From positions 1 through 30,009 of the IMG/VR virus record IMGVR_UViG_3300032285_003249: a DNA stretch of 30,009 bases, one strand, 5' to 3'. Both the position numbers and the translations under genes were made by a program. The notes below the pieces were generated by a model. The model was not told the origin of the DNA, did no database searches, and worked only from the letters and a program-made list of their open reading frames with translations. The number at the start of each line of letters is the position of its first letter. Within the stretch, counting starts at the first letter, position 1. This DNA is from a virus. Shown here piece after piece: positions 6,826 through 15,500 of the stretch.

Positions 6826-7581
6826 TTAGTTAGTAAATGTTTTTCCATCAACAACACAAGTATAATCTCGTGTAATTTGAATTAACTGCATGTGAGGATA
6901 ATCGTTGACAACATGTGCCACTGCAAATCCAGCTTGCCAATTCTTTTGAATAGAATAATCCATTTTATTTTCATCACAGAGATGTCCTATTTCATATCCA
7001 CGTAACTCTTGTCCCGTGATATTGTATGTTTGATAATAGGCACCCATGCGATGAGAGTGTCCACGCACTAGGGAAACTCCCCAGTTGTTTACATCGTTAC
7101 GTACTGATTCGCCAGAGTGTTTGGAAATGGAATCGCCATGATGACCATACATATCACCAAAACGTTTAACTGGTGGTTCACTGTATAAGTGCCAGTTAAA
7201 ACCATGCTTGCTATATTCATATAGCGAATCTGGTGTAACGAAATCTAAGAATGTTGGAGCCTTCTTTGCAAGATAGTCTCCATGTCTTGTCCATCCATGA
7301 TTTCCATCATGAAAATGCTTATCTGCATTAGGAACAATGTTGTTAATATCTGATAGGAACTGTCTTGTTCCATTAATCCCGCCCTCCATAATTGGAGTAA
7401 TTTCATCGGGTGTACCGTCTGCCCAACGGCTTGTAGAATCTGCATCATCAATGTCGCCAAGAAGATCTACTGCATCTGGCTTCCACCACTTCATTACTTT
7501 AAGGAATAGCTCTACTTTTCTTTCATCGTGGCGTGGGAAGTGGACATCTGAGACCATCATCCATTTTAAATCATTACTCAT
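6826..7581 (-). CDS. calcineurin-like metallophosphoesterase
   Basis: A 251-residue phosphoesterase with a two-metal active site. All family motifs are present in order: DVH (D12, H14), GDIDD (G42, D43), GNH (93-95), a GHHGD histidine (H147 or H148) and GHSH (174-177). This is the set of metal ligands and the catalytic histidine of the calcineurin/MRE11 superfamily, so activity on a phosphodiester or phosphomonoester is expected. The substrate cannot be read from the sequence; nuclease, nucleotide and protein phosphatase roles occur in the family. The ATG follows AAAGGATTAT and a good promoter lies about 25 bases upstream, making it the first gene of the left operon. No SbcC/Rad50 partner is visible. 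Confidence 0.92.
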   Translation of the reverse strand: MSNDLKWMMVSDVHFPRHDERKVELFLKVMKWWKPDAVDLLGDIDDADSTSRWADGTPDEITPIMEGGINGTRQFLSDINNIVPNADKHFHDGNHGWTRHGDYLAKKAPTFLDFVTPDSLYEYSKHGFNWHLYSEPPVKRFGDMYGHHGDSISKHSGESVRNDVNNWGVSLVRGHSHRMGAYYQTYNITGQELRGYEIGHLCDENKMDYSIQKNWQAGFAVAHVVNDYPHMQLIQITRDYTCVVDGKTFTN

Positions 7582-7606
7582 ATAATCCTTTTTCTAGGTT
7601 TAGTTA

Positions 7607-7636
7607 ATTGTAGCGTATTGTATTGTTTTTTGTCAA
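7607..7636 (-). promoter_or_regulatory. near-consensus sigma-70 promoter of the replication operon
   Basis: On the minus strand a perfect -35 TTGACA (7631-7636) is followed by 18 bases and a -10 TACAAT (7607-7612). Transcription would begin near 7600, about 20 bases before the phosphoesterase start. The -35 box overlaps the TGA stop of the HNH gene. It is the best promoter in the window and the only one between the tail and replication modules. Confidence 0.75.
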
Positions 7637-7893
7637 GCAACGTGTGCTTTGTTATGTTCTAATCTTGAACATAAAAACAGATTAATTAATCTATTATCTG
7701 TTTTATCTTTATTGATATGGTGTATGGTTTCCCAACCATCTATTATTCTACCAATTTCTTTTTCTATAACAAGGCGGTGCTCATAATACCAGCCCATAAA
7801 ATTTTTTGGATGTTCTGGAACTTTAACCAAAACATAACCTTCTTTACTAATTTTCCTATCCCGTTTAGTCCAAAAATTGATAGGTTCGTACAT
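7633..7893 (-). CDS. free-standing HNH endonuclease
   Basis: 86 residues with the core of phage HNH homing endonucleases: EHRLVIEKEIGR (39-50), WETIHHINKDKTDNRLINL (54-72), then S-R-L-E-H (76-80) and H84. H58/H59 would be the general base and metal site and N67 the conserved asparagine. It cuts DNA in a nicking or double-strand fashion and could promote its own spread. There is no N-terminal DNA-binding extension or intron nearby, so it is small and free-standing. No clear ribosome binding site precedes the ATG. It sits at the boundary between tail and replication operons, with the next promoter starting in its stop codon, as if inserted there. Confidence 0.88.
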   Translation of the reverse strand: MYEPINFWTKRDRKISKEGYVLVKVPEHPKNFMGWYYEHRLVIEKEIGRIIDGWETIHHINKDKTDNRLINLFLCSRLEHNKAHVA

Positions 7894-7913
7894 GTTATAA
7901 GTTAAAACCGACT

Positions 7914-8321
7914 TTAATCTTCAAGCGGATCTCCATCTGTATGAATAAGAATATCCTTTTGGGATACCTCTATTATACTAGAGTTTAGCCAAATAAGCAC
8001 GTCTGGATTAACAATATGTCTTTTTTTAGAATCACTAATTAAATATATTTTGCCATCTGATATATCTTTAGCTACTGTGCCATCCCTTAAGCCTAGGGTT
8101 CCCATTATTGGGAATCCCGTCAATCTTGATTCAAGAGTTTTTACAATAGGTAAGTTCCATGTCTGCATTGATCTTTCAGATACAAACTTGAATCTTTTTT
8201 TACCCTTAATATAAAAAAAACCTTTTTCAGTTTCAGCAATTAATCCGCTTGGAACGTCTGGATTAAAAATTTTAGGCAATGGTTGCGGAGATTTTTTCTT
8301 CAATACTTTGAGAATATTCAT
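7914..8321 (-). CDS. unknown tail-associated protein with two KKR-type repeats
   Basis: 135 residues from the ATG at 8321 (a TTG at 8342 would add seven residues but overlap the previous gene by 71 bases). It contains two copies of a beta motif: GFFYIKGKKRFKFVSERSMQTW (34-55) and GKIYLISDSKKRHIVNPDVLIW (90-111). The pattern G-x-hydrophobic-Y-L/I-x-KKR-x-I-x-N-P occurs as a repeated unit in cell-surface and phage proteins, from memory. Between them is a GTLGLRDGTVAKDISD linker. No signal peptide or membrane segment. Its place at the end of the tail operon suggests a fibre-tip or virion protein; function unknown. Confidence 0.72.
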   Translation of the reverse strand: MNILKVLKKKSPQPLPKIFNPDVPSGLIAETEKGFFYIKGKKRFKFVSERSMQTWNLPIVKTLESRLTGFPIMGTLGLRDGTVAKDISDGKIYLISDSKKRHIVNPDVLIWLNSSIIEVSQKDILIHTDGDPLED

Positions 8322-8484
8322 CTGCTGCTTTCTGCTTTTCAAGACCTTGCTGATTTAAAGCATCAAACTTATTTTGTAACTCAGTATATTCTGCTCTAAG
8401 GATAGCAAATCTAGTTTCATAATCTGAAACTATTTCACCAATACGTTGTTGTAGAGCAGTAATTATTAATTCTGCTTTTTCCAT
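8272..8484 (-). CDS. small coiled-coil protein, 70 residues
   Basis: A single long helix with heptad-like hydrophobics: AELIITALQQRIGEIVSDYE, then RFAILRAEYTELQNKFDALN, ending QQGLEKQKAADEYSQSIEEK. It is predicted to be an elongated coiled coil. Start is the ATG at 8484 behind GAAAAGAGATATA. The 3' end overlaps the next gene by 50 bases. Such tiny coiled-coil proteins after fibre genes can act as fibre trimerisation aids or as assembly chaperones, but nothing here proves it. Confidence 0.72.
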   Translation of the reverse strand: MEKAELIITALQQRIGEIVSDYETRFAILRAEYTELQNKFDALNQQGLEKQKAADEYSQSIEEKISATIA

Positions 8485-8502
8485 TATATCTCTTTTCTAT
8501 TG

Positions 8503-8736
8503 TTATTCTGTATCTTTTTCAGCTGCGATAGAGGCAATTTCTGCATTAAGTGCTGCAACTTGCTTATCAATATTTGAACTTTGCTCAGTATAATTTGCAA
8601 TAGCGTTTTGATCTGGAGATGTTTTTGCATTCTCTTCAATCAAACTTAAAGTCATATTATATTTATTTACAGACAAGCTTTTTAAATGTGACTCAACAAT
8701 TTGAGTTCTCTCATTCTTAGATAGTATAATTGTCAT
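8503..8736 (-). CDS. small helical protein, 77 residues
   Basis: Helical throughout, with heptad-like segments (NERTQIVESHLKSLSVNKYN and SSNIDKQVAALNAEIASIAA). It is behind a very strong AGGAGGAAAAA ribosome binding site and overlaps the previous stop by an ATGA, so it should be well translated. No cysteines, signal or membrane helix. Similar layout to the next small gene suggests both work with the fibres. Function unknown. Confidence 0.75.
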   Translation of the reverse strand: MTIILSKNERTQIVESHLKSLSVNKYNMTLSLIEENAKTSPDQNAIANYTEQSSNIDKQVAALNAEIASIAAEKDTE

Positions 8737-8918
8737 TTTTCCTCCTCTCCTATTGTATCAAAATAGTTTAAATTAGTCAAAGCTTCAATTTTTCTATCAA
8801 TATCTTCTTCTGACTCTTCATCTACAAACTCATTATTTAAAATAAGTTGCTTTTTTCCATTTAAATTTTTAATTCTTTGATTAATTAAATACTCAATGTC
8901 TTTTCTATCTAATTTCAT
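8733..8918 (-). CDS. small charged protein downstream of the last fibre, 61 residues
   Basis: Starts MKLDRKDIEYLINQRIKNLN and ends in an acidic tail (DEESEEDIDRKIEAL to GEEEK). I chose the ATG at 8918, which comes one base after the fibre stop (TAA A ATG) with GGATGG upstream, over a start 14 codons further upstream inside the fibre gene. Helix-strand-helix pattern, no recognisable domain. Its coupling to the fibre gene by a single base supports a fibre-assembly partner. Confidence 0.72.
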   Translation of the reverse strand: MKLDRKDIEYLINQRIKNLNGKKQLILNNEFVDEESEEDIDRKIEALTNLNYFDTIGEEEK

Positions 8919-8919
8919 T

Positions 8920-11900
8920 TTATACCCATCCTGACCATGTTCCATAGTATATGGTACCATTTGTACCCATCATTTGCACTCTTGCACGTCCGTATCTTGC
9001 TGATGCACTGTATGTAATGTCACCCTGAGCAGTTCCCATTGCAAAAGCCCAAATGCTTCCATTTGCAGAATACGGATAAGTTCCAGCTCCTGGATATGAT
9101 CTAGTTCCGCTAGCCAGTAGTGTGCCTCCTCCTGCTGTTGTTCTTATTTCAAAATCCATTCCAATAATATACGATACGCTGCCAGAAGGGGTTGGATAAT
9201 CACAATACCACTTTAATGTATTTGCTTGGTATGCTCTTGGCTGGAAAGCTAATGAAGGAGCAATACATGTTGGTGTTACAAATGTAACTGCCCATTGTGC
9301 ATACAAAGTCATATCTGATGTAGGAGTAATAAGGTCAGATGATGCATATGACGTTCCAGAACCATTTGCAGCAGTATTCCAGCTACTAAATGAGTAACCA
9401 CTTCTTGTTGGTACAGTAGAAGTTACATTTCCAGTTCCGCCTCGCAATATGCTGGTGCTTGATCCGCTATATGTTCCTCCATTAGCATTATAAGAAATTG
9501 TCCAATATGTTGCAGCAATTGGTCCTATTGAATTTGTTGTTACAACTTGAGATCCTGATGAGTTTGTCCAAGTTACTACTGCTCTTATACTATATCCTGC
9601 GTCATAATTTCCAAGTAGATAGGTACTTCCATTAGTTTGTCTTGTAGCATAAGTATTTCCTCCAGTACCTCCGTCGTTTCTTTGCCACACCCATGAAGAA
9701 GTTGGCGATGGAACTCCATAAGCATCATTTATACTTATAGAAAGATTATTTCCCATTGTTGCAACTCCACTAATAGATGCTGATCCACCATATGGGGCAA
9801 CAGGCGTTAATGTCCACTGTGCATATAAAGTAATATCTGATGTAGGAACATAAGTAGAACCGCTAGTTACAATTTGTCTTCCACCACTTGCAGAATCATA
9901 CCAGCCATTAAAAGTATATCCCGATAGCGTTGGCAATGGTGCATTAACACTTCCGCCTTGCGTTGTTTGTTGCGAACTAGATGGCGAAACAGATCCTCCA
10001 TTTGCATTCCATGTGACAGTATATAATTTATAAGGAGACAATGTTGTAGTAATTTGTGTTCCAGCATAAAGATCTGTATTGTAAGGAATTCCTGTTAATG
10101 TATAAGTTGATCCAGGAGTAAGTCCAGATATAGAAATTGTTCCAGATGATGCATAGGATGATGCGTAGTAAACAGAGTTATATGTTGCTCCAGTGGGTGA
10201 CACAGAAATATCTAACTCACCACCATTTGTCAATGTATATGGAATAGATGCCGTTGTATTTCCATTTGTAACGGTTCCAAAAGTTGCTGATGCTTCTCCA
10301 TATAGAGAATGTGTTGCAACTGATGTTCCAGATCCAGAAATGTTTGTGGCTGTAACTATAAAACGTAAAATTCCTGGATTAGTAACTGTTGGTGGTATAA
10401 AAAGAGGAACTGATGAATAAAATGGGTAAGGTAAATTTATTCCTTCACTATATGAAGTTCCTGCTACTGCTCCACTACTTGAAGTACTTGAAACATTTAT
10501 TAGAGAAAAGAAAAAGGTATCTGTTGGACTTACTAATTTCCAATACACTCCAGCACTTGGTGTTACATCTCCTAAATCTGACCAATAAATATATCCGTTT
10601 GCTCCTGTTGGAGAATGATTAAGGTTGTTGTTTGTATTTGATGAGTACAAATGATTAGCGTAAATTACAGTATTTCCAGAACTATAGCTTGTTGTCGAAG
10701 ACCAACCATTTCCATTATATGCAGTAGTGCAATAATACCTATATGTACTGGTAACATTTGCTCCAACAGAATAGCTTGTTGAATAAGAAAAAGCAGTTGG
10801 AGCAGATAAATTTATAGCAGGTTGATAAATTGCACCTTGATATGTAAGGTAACCAGAATTTGCTGTATACACTGTTGTATAGGAATACGATGCAATAGTA
10901 CTTAAATCTATATATATCTGATCTCTATATATACCAGTTATGTTCCAAGTTCCATTAAATAAGCTATCTACACCAGCTACCGATAAACTTCCTCCCGCCC
11001 TATATCCTCCAGGAGTTCGAGTTGTTAGCACTCCAGTGGTTCCATATAATTGCTTATTTGTAATAAATGCAGTTCCCGAAGGGTTAACTATTTGACTGTA
11101 GCCAGTTCCATTATAATATTGCCAAACATAACTATAAGTTGTATCGTTAGCATTAACATAATCCCATGTTCCAAAAGTTCCATATGTTGTTTTTGAAACA
11201 GTTGTTGGAGATAAAATGCTTGCAGAAACTGTTGGTGATGGAAGTGTATTTACAATTGGTCCCACTCCAGTATTAGTTGGAGGATCGGCATATGTTGATC
11301 CTATATAAGCATTTGAATAAAGCCTTATATATCCATTTAATGTGGGAGTATAAACCAAACTATTACTAACATTATAAATATAAGATGCTGATGGAATTGT
11401 AAAATAATGATTTTGTGCTTGTAAAGTATCTACCCCACTAGAAAGTGGTATTCCAGAACTATTGTACATTGTCTTAAAATTAGCAGGGACATTATCAGGA
11501 GAATATTGCCATACCCAATACACCCCGTCTGGTGTAGTAGAAAATGTTCCTGTATTTCCTAAAAGTTGGTATCCTGCCCCTAGATATTGGCCATCTAATA
11601 TAGTTGTTGGTTGTGTTGATATAGTTAGAGCTTGAATTACTGATGAAGACATCGTTGCAGTTCCGCTTGAAGTTCCATTATCACTTAAATCATAAGCTAT
11701 TGTATATGCACTATAAGTTTTACCTACATCTGTGCTATCAAAATAAAGTGTATAAGTGCTTCCTTTATTATCTGTTGGCGTTGCCCCAACGTATTTAACT
11801 TTTGAACTAAATGTTGTATCATTTAAAACAACTGTACCATCACTTCTTGTTATGTATGTTCTTGTATAGCTAGAATTTGCAACCGTACCTATAGTATAAG

Positions 11901-12504
11901 TAGCACTTGAATTTGAAAAATATGGGCCAGATGACCACGTTCCAGTTGAGATAGTTACTGTAGGGCCATATATTGCAACATATCCGTTTCCATTATTATT
12001 ATTATTACTTGTTTCTGTTGTTACACCATTACTGTCTGTTGCAGTAATATTAAATGTAAAATATGTAGGGTTAGCAACAAAATCTCTTGGGTACTGTAAA
12101 GTATAATCGCTTGGAGAATTACCTCCTGAAGCTATTGTTGGATTTGAAATTGTTCCTGTTCCGCCAGTGCCTGTTAAATTTGAATACGAACCGTTTAGAC
12201 TTTTAGATTTTTGAAAACTATAGTTTAAAGTTAAAGAACCATTATAACTCCAATTATAGTTATAGCCAGTAAGTTTAGGATATGCAGTTCCAGATGATGG
12301 GTATTGCAATTTATCTGCTGTTATTGCAAGAGGCGTTGAAAGTGTGGGGCCAGCTTTTGGCCAAAATTGAGACCATCCTCCACTTACATTTTTAATAAAA
12401 GCTTTTTGTACAGCTTTCCAATCTCCAGTTGTTGAAGTTTTAACAAAAAATTTTGTAATAGTTTTCCATGAACCAGTTGAGGATGTTTTAACATAGAATG
12501 GCAT
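8920..12504 (-). CDS. large tail fibre with carbohydrate-binding and InlB-type repeats
   Basis: A 1194-residue fibre likely to contact the host surface. Residues 3-48 hold three copies of a short unit (YVKTSSTGSWK, FVKTSTTGDWK, FIKNVSGGWSQ), the (Y/F)VKxxxTGxWK motif found at the N-terminus of many phage tail proteins. The middle is Ser/Thr/Gly/Tyr-rich beta, with Ig-like stretches. At about 600-645 there is a CBM5/12-like motif (GWSSTTSYSSGNTVIYANHLY, then a distal P and W), preceded by a weaker copy. Two InlB/Listeria-Bacteroides repeats lie near 824-900 and 996-1074 (WNANGG...GYTFNGWY...ITLYAQW). The gene starts right after the preceding stop (TAA ATG). The C-terminus is Gly/Tyr/Trp-rich with no known enzyme motif. 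Confidence 0.88.
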   Translation of the reverse strand: MPFYVKTSSTGSWKTITKFFVKTSTTGDWKAVQKAFIKNVSGGWSQFWPKAGPTLSTPLAITADKLQYPSSGTAYPKLTGYNYNWSYNGSLTLNYSFQKSKSLNGSYSNLTGTGGTGTISNPTIASGGNSPSDYTLQYPRDFVANPTYFTFNITATDSNGVTTETSNNNNNGNGYVAIYGPTVTISTGTWSSGPYFSNSSATYTIGTVANSSYTRTYITRSDGTVVLNDTTFSSKVKYVGATPTDNKGSTYTLYFDSTDVGKTYSAYTIAYDLSDNGTSSGTATMSSSVIQALTISTQPTTILDGQYLGAGYQLLGNTGTFSTTPDGVYWVWQYSPDNVPANFKTMYNSSGIPLSSGVDTLQAQNHYFTIPSASYIYNVSNSLVYTPTLNGYIRLYSNAYIGSTYADPPTNTGVGPIVNTLPSPTVSASILSPTTVSKTTYGTFGTWDYVNANDTTYSYVWQYYNGTGYSQIVNPSGTAFITNKQLYGTTGVLTTRTPGGYRAGGSLSVAGVDSLFNGTWNITGIYRDQIYIDLSTIASYSYTTVYTANSGYLTYQGAIYQPAINLSAPTAFSYSTSYSVGANVTSTYRYYCTTAYNGNGWSSTTSYSSGNTVIYANHLYSSNTNNNLNHSPTGANGYIYWSDLGDVTPSAGVYWKLVSPTDTFFFSLINVSSTSSSGAVAGTSYSEGINLPYPFYSSVPLFIPPTVTNPGILRFIVTATNISGSGTSVATHSLYGEASATFGTVTNGNTTASIPYTLTNGGELDISVSPTGATYNSVYYASSYASSGTISISGLTPGSTYTLTGIPYNTDLYAGTQITTTLSPYKLYTVTWNANGGSVSPSSSQQTTQGGSVNAPLPTLSGYTFNGWYDSASGGRQIVTSGSTYVPTSDITLYAQWTLTPVAPYGGSASISGVATMGNNLSISINDAYGVPSPTSSWVWQRNDGGTGGNTYATRQTNGSTYLLGNYDAGYSIRAVVTWTNSSGSQVVTTNSIGPIAATYWTISYNANGGTYSGSSTSILRGGTGNVTSTVPTRSGYSFSSWNTAANGSGTSYASSDLITPTSDMTLYAQWAVTFVTPTCIAPSLAFQPRAYQANTLKWYCDYPTPSGSVSYIIGMDFEIRTTAGGGTLLASGTRSYPGAGTYPYSANGSIWAFAMGTAQGDITYSASARYGRARVQMMGTNGTIYYGTWSGWV

Positions 12505-15500
12505 TTAAAATGACACCCACAAATCTCCTACATAACCTGAGCTTGCTCCAGGAACTGATGTTGATGTACTTAAATTTTGATAATATACTGCCATGCCTAA
12601 TTGTAAAACTCCAGTTGATGGATTTTCAACAACCATTCTTTGTCTTGGTAAACGTCCCATAGAAGAAATTCCAAGATAATGCCCACCGCTTCCTGCATCT
12701 GTCATATCAATATTTCCTTGAATAGGAACTCCTTTAATTAAAGTTCCATATGTTGGATCTAAGGATATTCTGGAGAAACTTGAATAACCAGTTGCTGTAT
12801 CACCTGTTGGCAAATTTGTATTATCTACAATAGATCTTGATGCAGATGCTTGCAATGTAATTGGGTTTAACGAACCATTGTATTGAATATAAGATGATGC
12901 ACTTCCTGCAATAAATGAACCATCTGATGAAGTAAAGTAATATCCGTTATTTGAAGTGTCTGTAGATGAAGTTCTATCTGCACTCTTTAAAATTCCAGTA
13001 ATTGTTGCACCTGTTGCTGTAAGAGATCCTGTTGTATCTACATAAAAATTAGCAGCAGATTTTGAAGATCCAGCCCAAAACACTTTATCTCCTGCTGCTG
13101 ATGGTACGCTCATCCCTACAGTATAGTTAGTGTTAGTACCAACTATTCCAGACATTACTATTCCAGCGTTTGTTCCAGAAGTTAGTGTTATTTGTTTGCT
13201 TTTATCTGATGTTATTACTCCATCATTAACAATCCATCCACCAATTATTGCACCCTTTGTAAAGAAGTTAATTCCATTGTAAAGTGTTGGCATTGAAATT
13301 GTATTTCCACCTGGAGTTGTTTGTGTATCTCCTATTGGCGTTGTAAGTATTTCTGTTACAGAATTATTATTTCCAGTTGATGCGGATGAATATGCTGCAA
13401 AACCTTTATAATTCATTACAGTTCTTGCACCAGATGTTGGTGATGCACCACCATATATAGATCCGTAAGTTGTATTATCTGTCCATAACTGAATATTTGA
13501 TTTAAATGTTGAATCTCCAGTTACAGATAATGTACCCGTAATTTGTGCACCATCTGCATACATTTTACCCAAAGATGTTACGTGAAACCCTGATGTTAGA
13601 TTTGATGATGTTGCACCTATATCTAAAGCACCACCAGTAATTTGTACAGCTGAAGCATATACTTTTCCTGTACGATCTACTGCAAATTGATTTGTATCTC
13701 CACCAGATACTGAACTTCCCGCCCAGAAAGCATATGTTCCACTTGGAGAAAGACCCGCATATTTTGTTGATGATAATTTTTCAATCTTTGCAGAGGTTAT
13801 ATCCCATCCAGCTATAGAGCCATAGTTAGCTGATATTCCACCAGTTGTTGTATCCATAGAAACTTGGTTGGTGCCTTTTCTTATGAGCAAGCCACCGCTA
13901 TTTAATATAAACCCATCACCAGTTAAATTTCCAGGATTGGTTGTAACATCTCCGCTATATATAGATGCTCCTGATGCAGTTAATGCAACATTTCCCTGAA
14001 ATGATCCACCTCTTGCAGATATATTTCCATCAATTGTAAAACTTGATCCATCCCATAATAAATAATTACTTGTGTCTCCACCAACTTTTAATCTTGCAGA
14101 ATTTGTAGATGTTATATACCAATAATTACTTGAGTCAAAATATAAACCTTTATCCGTAGATGTATTTACGCCATATCCAAACTTAAAGTTACCAGCTGAT
14201 ATGTAATTGGTTATTGCGGGGGTTCCAGAAATTGCAACATCTGTAAAAGCTGTAAATGCTGTAGATAGATTATTATATTGATCATATGTTGCTACAGCTA
14301 ATTTATATGTAGCACCTACCGCAAGTCCCGTCAACTTATAAGATAGAGTTCCTGTTGGCGGATTTGATTGATCAATTGGATAATCAACATAAGAATAAAC
14401 TGGACTTAAGGCATCTGTTGTAAATCTAATTCTATATCCACGCAATTGTGAATCTGTAACAGCAGGCCATGAAAGATTTATATATCCATTAAAACCTAAT
14501 GTACCACTTGAATCAATACCGCTTGTAGTTGACAATCCAGTACTTGAAACATTTGGTGGTCCAATAACATCTGCTGTTACTGGTTGATATGGAATAACAA
14601 TTTGTTCTGCAGACACCGCAGATCCATTATCAAAGTCATCATAATAGCGAACCAAAATATATGTATTTTGATATAAAGTTGATGGGATGTTAGCTGGACC
14701 CGTACCAGCATAAACAAGTCCTTGTGCTGAATATGTGCCTGAAGCTTGTGCAGTTAAGTTATTACTTAATGTTATTGTATTTCCATTTACAGATAAAATA
14801 TAAGTGTTTGCTGGAATTCCAGTTCCAGTTATAATATACCCCGTAGGTATTGGTGATAAGGTAGCATTATGATTATCTTTTACATTTGTTAAAGTTATTG
14901 TTGCTGTACCACTGGTACCACCTGATGAGTAACTTCCTGTAAAAGAATCTACTGGTGATGTTATACCAGACCAACTTGTATACTTTTGATAAACTTCTCC
15001 AAATGTAGCATATGATGGTAAGCTAAATGTTGCTGAATATCCATTAACAATTCCAGTTAAAGTAAATGTAGGTACAAGTAAACTGCCATTAATAAGAAAT
15101 GGATTTGCTCTTTGTGCAACAGAAAATGATACTCCATGAGGATCTTTAATTCCAAGTGCGGAAAAGCTGGTAAGTAAAGCAGATGGGAATGATGAATAAT
15201 ATCTTCCAAATTGTGAGAAGATGTCTGCTTTTCTAATTGTTGCTGTTTGATTTAAATTAGATGTTCCATCTGGATAAATATAAAAATATCCATTAACTCC
15301 AGTAGTAGGTGTTAATGCTACCTGAAAATATGATCCAGCCAAAGTTGTTGGTAGTGTGTATGATATAACGATATCATTACCACTCCATACTGCAGATACA
15401 GCAGTTACAGCATTTGGAGGTGTTGTATTTACTGCAACTGTTGCAGTTGGTGTTACATATACTGCCGTACAATATTCTCCATATGTTCCTGCCTTGTCTG

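Noticed and set aside
8096-8118. GGGTTCCC/GGGAATCCC hairpin
   Set aside because: It is inside a coding gene, with no T-tract; likely due to codons for a GFPIMGT stretch.
10413-10622. Leu-rich plus-strand frame opposite the fibre
   Set aside because: Antisense of Ser/Thr/Tyr-rich codons in the fibre gives such composition by chance; no ribosome binding site.
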